This document shows, piece after piece, positions 59,419 to 64,000 of a DNA stretch of 64,000 nt. Location of the stretch: assembly GCA_949130495.1 (NCBI GenBank), contig OX422211.1, positions 538,782,872 through 538,846,871 of the forward strand, in the 5' to 3' direction. How positions within the stretch are numbered: the stretch's first letter is position 1; each line of letters begins with the position of its first letter. Position numbers and translations under genes: made by a program. The notes below the pieces were generated by a model. That model searched no databases, was not told where the DNA came from, and worked only from the letters and a program-made list of their open reading frames with translations. This stretch comes from Sambucus nigra. Taxonomy: Eukaryota; Streptophyta; Magnoliopsida; Dipsacales; Adoxaceae.

Positions 59419-62321
59419 TGAGACACCCCGCCTAATTAAATATCGGGCGATCACTCCTTTATTAAATTAAAATCAAGGTGAACAGTTGGTTCATTCTTAG
59501 CATCACTGTCGTAAAAATACTTTTCGAATTTAAACACCCTAAATAATTAAGCTAAGTGTCAAAACCATTTAAAACCTTATTCTCATTTTATTAAATCCGG
59601 TTATAAAACCTTAAACCATTAACATCTAAAGAGTCACACATTAAGAATAAAAATAGAATTTAACATACACGAATTTAATCATCAATAATATATCCCAACA
59701 TTTACAACACTAAAGGAAAACACCCTGACAGTAATAAATCCCGAAATAAAGGCACTGAAAGTAAAAATTTCAATCTCTGACAATACCAACTAAATAATAG
59801 AAAGAGGGCGACACATGCTCCTGCTGGATAAAACTGAAGTAGGAGTAGAATCAAACGGATGAAGTCGTCTAAACAACAGGCATGCAACTCCCACCTAAGC
59901 TGCAGCACGTTCCTTCCAAAAGATCCTAAGTAAGACGCCCATGTGGCTGGGCACCTGTAATACATACATATATATACAAGAGAGAAAAGGAAATAGAAAC
60001 GGGTCAGTGCCCGATAGTGTATATGATTTAAAAATTCGTTTAGCAAGTATTCAAATTGATTACAGGCTAATGCAACAACATATTAGTGCGACACTCTCTT
60101 GAGAAATTCTCACCTCTCTTCTAATGTGCACACCTATCGCACTAACCTTCCCAATGGTCTATCTCGTCATATACCACACTATCTTTCCCCAATGATTTAA
60201 CTTATCTTAGGTTATTCGCAGGATTTACAACTGAACAACACAAGTATTTAAAACGTAAGATTTCAATTTGTAACCAAGGTTCTCCTTTTAACTTTATTAA
60301 TCAATAAAGTTTTCCAGTGTCATATTATACTTTCTCAAAAAACTTATTTATAATTTGAGTCATCAACCATGTCCTACATATCAAATCACAGTAGGCAGTT
60401 CCAGATTTCAGAATTTCATATATATATTAACTACTCGTATAATATATATATATATCATAACAACACCCCACATAAAAACTATGGTGCGGGCATACTCTGC
60501 TATCCAATCCCCGTATCAATCGTACTAAAGGGAATACAAGTTCGGAATCACTCTCGATTTGTATAAATACATACATAAACAATATTGAGGCGAAGCATTG
60601 TTTCCAAGTCCAAGAGGTCAGTACATACCCTCACGTCTCTTAGGACCGTGACTACCGATTCGATAGCCTGTACCTAGGATTCCTATCTTCTAGGGTACGA
60701 TTCAATATCCCCCATAAGGCACACGAGATAAGATTATCCCAGCGCGGTAACCTCAGGGATAGCAAGTAGCGCGGGCATGATTTTCACAAGTATATAATAT
60801 ATGCATACACAATCATATAAATATACCACTTTTATTATATCAATTTAGGTTTATCCAATAACCCACATTCACAACATTTATCCTTATTTTCCCATTATTA
60901 TTTATCAAGTATAATGGTTCGTTTCTAACTTTAATTCGAAGTATAATGGTTCATTTCTAACTTTAATTCGAAGGGTTTTTCCAACTTACTATGTAACCCT
61001 CATGGACTCTATTCTTCCAAATGTACAATTCAGTAGATATCCATTTATGTTCTAACGTAACTCTCTCTTACGTGTCTCTCCCCTTTAATATATACTTACA
61101 TTATCCCTTATGCAAAATATCCCAAAAATATAGATTTCGCCTTACATTAAAGGATTTTGAATTTTATTTTCAAAGATGAGAATTTCAAATGGTTTCGAAA
61201 TCGGAATTAAAATAGAGTTTTAATTGAATTTTTTTATTACTTAGAAGTGTCCTCAAAATATAAAACTCTCTAAGATTCCTCAAAACATAAAACTTTCTAG
61301 TAAAAATTATAGTTTTAGAAATCCGACCGTCTGATCAAGTTGAATTTTTGTCAGCAGTCATGTCTCGCCGTTCGCTACAACATACTAAAATTTCAAGCGA
61401 TTCCAATGGTCCGATCATCCGAAATAATTTTTTTAGTGTTTGTATCTGATTAGAAATCTTTTCTTGATCAAACTCTTAATCCTTTACATGACAAAGGGTT
61501 TCCAGAATATCATATAAATCATCACAACATGCAATTTCCTATCTCAAATTGGGTTTTTCTTCCATACAATTCATCCTAATCATTCCTAAACCAATATGAA
61601 AGATGCATCAACGAAATAATAAAGATAAACACTTGCCTGGGATTTTCAGAAATCTGGTTTGGTGTTGAATTTGGTGTGGTTGCGTTCCCCGTCTCGTGAT
61701 CTACGCGTTGGCGGTGGCGGCGGTGCAAACGGTTGAGTTTTGAGCCTTGGAATGCCTTGAGAGCTCTCTCCTCTCCTCTCCAATGGCCGTTCTAGTGTTT
61801 TGAGTTATCTAACCCTAGGAGATAACCTAAACATCTGATATAACCCCTTTAATTTTCGTGGGTTTAATTACCCAAAAATACAAAATGACTAAAATGCCCT
61901 CCCGAGGTACTAATTAGGCCTAAAAATGCCCCGAGACCCAAATCAAACCCCCGGGTATACTTTTCTGACTATCTCCACCCTTCCGGATGCGTTGGCGCAC
62001 TCAAAACGACCATACGAACAACCTATGAAATATTCACTTTTATTAATCCACATTTAGTCCCGACACGACACAGGCGCGTCCCGACTTAAATTTCCACAAT
62101 TGTCATTTTATTCACACATGACAATATTATAAAAATAAATCTCATATATTACTATACTCATCCAGTAATATGCAACAAATAATATATTCCCAATAATTAC
62201 TAACTCTTGTCACGCTAGTAAATATTTAAAACAACATTTAGGATTAAAATTAAATTAATTTATCTCAATTAAATTTAATAAATCCTTAAATTTAAAAGAC
62301 ATGAAAATACGGGGTATTACA
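59419..62321 (-). repeat. 5' LTR of element E
   Basis: 2903 bp, TGAGACACCC...GGGTATTACA, intact and without the MITE. Confidence 0.93.
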
Positions 62322-62326
62322 TATGC

Positions 62327-62612
62327 TTAGGCTTTACTATCACAAACACACATTTTTCATACTTGTATATATCTATATTCTCACTTACACATATCACACA
62401 CCACTTGTAGTTGCTCCATGTATAGGCTCACTACCACACACACTCACTTGTAAATATTCATAGGTCACACACTCACATATATCCAAGATTAGTATAGTTT
62501 TCAAGTCTCATTCTAGATATACTTCCATGATACTTGTGTATAATCCCTCATTAATATAATATTCCTTTTACTCATCATACAAATAAAAAAATACTCTCTC
62601 TCCATAAGATGT
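62327..62612 (+). mobile_element. Ogre/Tat leader, second part
   Basis: Same CACTTACA-type pyrimidine-rich sequence as 40704-40954 (for example ACACACCACTT on both sides). It ends where another LTR-like sequence starts. Confidence 0.6.
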
Positions 62613-62950
62613 TGTAATACTCTGCCCTAATATTTAAATAATTTTCCCACATAAGTTGAACTAAAATGAGAACCTTGGGATTTGGATAATTATTATATTC
62701 TGATTTGACTGTTTTTGGAGGGTTGGTGATAATTAGTGGAAGTTGAGGGATACATTTAGAGAAAAATTAATGAAATATAAGAAGAGTCGTTTGAACGAAA
62801 GTTGGGTCGTTCGAACGAGATTCAAGGCTCGATCGAAGCAAGGGATCAAACGAGCTTCATATGAGATCCCACTGCATAACTAACTAGGGTTGTTCGAAGG
62901 TTGTTAGAAGTAAGGGATGGAACGAATTTGTTAGGGAGAAAATAATTGAA
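62613..62950 (+). repeat. Partial gypsy-type LTR start
   Basis: TGTAATACTCTGCCC resembles the TGTAATACCCCG start of Tekay LTRs, but the rest differs. It contains palindromic boxes centred at 62792, 62812 and 62832. The right border with the next LTR is uncertain (about 62950-63000). Confidence 0.5.
62786..62838. repeat. Palindrome array, three boxes
   Basis: GTCGTTTGAACGAA (62786), GTCGTTCGAACGAG (62806) and GCTCGATCGAAG (62827). The centres are 20 bp apart. A weaker TTCGAA core recurs at 62893-62898. Confidence 0.85.
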
Positions 62951-62989
62951 AAGGGTGTTTTTAACAAAAATTTCAACACCAAGTTTTAA

Positions 62990-63983
62990 ATATCTGGAAG
63001 TGACTTTTAAACAGATTTTATCTTATTTACCCTAAGTATGCAACTATGTGATAAAACAGATAAATCAAACCATGCAAATATGATAAGGCCAAGATTCACG
63101 AAAAAAAACTTTCGAGTAAATACCTTTATTTCGATAAATGTTTGCAAATCACAACTTACAACACACTTACGAAAATCTGCAACGAATTCCATAGAACACT
63201 CACATAGACCGCAACCTACAAACCAACATTGGACTCCTACAAGAACCCACAATAACCACAACTCTAAAATCAAGAAATATTCTCTCGAGAACCTTAATGG
63301 ACCGCAGCCCCTCTGTTAGCCTCACCCTTCGTCTTCAGGAGTGAATCCCCGCAGGTATCACAAGTCAGCAATAGAGAACCTCTCCACAAAAGGTGTATGC
63401 AGAGATATAAAACTTTCTAGGGTTCTAAACTAATTCACAAGAATAATATTTAAGGATGCTTTTTGTGAACTGAAATAGTTTTTAAGAACACAAAACTTTG
63501 AAGAAATTTTTCTTCTGATATGCAGAAATATGTTGGTAAATTTTTTAAACAAACTGATCCACGAAACAGGTATTTATAACAAACCTTAAGCCAGTGGGTC
63601 GTTCGAACAACTTCTGTATGTCATTTGAATGACAACAACATGTCGTTTGAATGAATGTGCAATGTCATTTGGATGACATCAAATGTCGTTTGAACGACTG
63701 AAACGTCAAAAAACTTTAATTTCTTAAACTCCACCTACAGGTCTTCCAAAAACATATTTTCGCAAAGTAAAATAGTCATGTTCATCTTTTAATAAAAATA
63801 AAACATCCCAAATAACTCTAAATCATTTTATACCTTTTCGAGCTTTACGAGATGTCGGGAAGTCTTTAGACTTGGATATGCTTAAGTTCGGTTCTTCTTG
63901 ATCATGCGTGACGATTTGTAACGGGATATGCCAAACTAGCCTAAAGCGATGCTATGAACAATGACAGAAAAATTGTTCTTACA
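62990..63983 (-). repeat. LTR of a minus-strand SIRE-like copia element, running off the window
   Basis: On the minus strand the sequence right of it is a polypurine tract (AAAGGGAGAGA) followed by TGTAAGAACAATTTTTC, as at the 3' LTR of SIRE elements. A TATA box (TATAAATA on the minus strand) lies at 63571-63578. The body contains a GGTGAGGCTAACAGAGGGGC segment (about 63310-63330) like that of SIRE LTRs. The element body lies beyond 64000. The left end is approximate. Confidence 0.6.
63598..63698. repeat. Palindrome array, five boxes, in the SIRE-like LTR
   Basis: GTCGTTCGAACAAC (63598), GTCATTTGAATGAC (63620), GTCGTTTGAATGAA (63642), GTCATTTGGATGAC (63664), GTCGTTTGAACGAC (63685). Spacing is 22, 22, 22 and 21 bp. 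It sits directly upstream (minus strand) of the TATA box. Confidence 0.95.
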
Positions 63984-63985
63984 AA

Positions 63986-63997
63986 TCTCTCCCTTTG
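63986..63997 (-). other. Polypurine tract of the SIRE-like element
   Basis: AAAGGGAGAGA on the minus strand, adjacent to the LTR. Confidence 0.6.
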
Positions 63998-64000
63998 GCT

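Larger units (their letters stand above)
40955..62321 (-). mobile_element. Element E: non-autonomous, Tekay-related LTR element (LARD-like)
   Basis: Minus-strand element with two LTRs, a PBS and a PPT but no recognisable coding. Target duplication TATGT (40950-40954) / TATGC (62322-62326), one mismatch. Left LTR: 40955-41445 plus 52543-55082, which after removing the MITE and its duplication is 2900 bp. Right LTR: 2903 bp. A 240-base sample of the LTR ends differs at 4 sites (about 1.7 percent). The 11.1-kb Tekay element sits within its left LTR. Confidence 0.88.

Noticed and set aside
63007..63319. Open frames of about 90 codons on both strands
   Set aside because: Inside a SIRE-like LTR; no protein motif and no start context.

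Overview
This window is intergenic heterochromatin from a large, repeat-rich flowering-plant genome. Nearly every stretch can be assigned to LTR retrotransposons of plant lineages (SIRE and Ale copia; Tat/Ogre and Tekay gypsy), a CACTA transposon, MITEs, or fragments of these. I see no intact host gene, tRNA, rRNA or CRISPR array. The only host-type coding sequences are a decayed G-box-type bZIP fragment and a decayed FAR1-related fragment, both inside the CACTA element. I cannot name the species.

Layout. 1-8.9 kb: a SIRE-type copia element (22-8876) sits inside the 3' end of a + strand Tat-like element whose reading frame resumes at 8877 and whose 3' part, with a 33-bp tandem repeat and a polypurine tract, runs to about 10.3 kb. 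10.3-18.4 kb: two minus-strand Tat elements side by side, a truncated one with its LTR (A) and a nearly full-length degenerate one (B). 18.4-20.9 kb: unassigned old repeat DNA. 20.9-21.7 kb: end of a second CACTA-like family. 21.7-62.6 kb: an Ogre-like 5' LTR and leader split by two large insertions. The first is a 17.7-kb CACTA element (22033-39720, TSD TAT). The second is a minus-strand non-autonomous LTR element, E (40955-62321, TSD TATGT/TATGC).

Inside the CACTA, on the minus strand, are the decayed TnpD/TNP2 transposase and a TnpA-like gene. Also inside are an Ale copia remnant carrying a 3-kb Tekay-type solo LTR (TSD CCTGC), the captured bZIP and FAR1-related fragments on the + strand, and a MITE with a TC/CA microsatellite. 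Element E has clean LTRs, PBS and PPT but a 4.3-kb non-coding interior. Its 3' LTR received a Tekay chromovirus (41446-52537), whose 3' LTR in turn received a 468-bp hAT-type MITE. A 128-bp Harbinger-type MITE lies in the same E LTR. Summed segment lengths agree with this nesting to within 3 bp. 62.6-64 kb: start of another LTR, then the LTR of a minus-strand SIRE-like copia that runs off the window.

The most unusual signal is shared by three different LTR families (Tekay at 28.05, 42.57 and 50.46 kb; an unrelated-looking LTR at 62.79 kb; a SIRE copia LTR at 63.6 kb). Each carries an array of 12-14 bp palindromes spaced about 20-22 bp apart, just upstream of the TATA box in the copia case. 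I know of no standard annotation for it.
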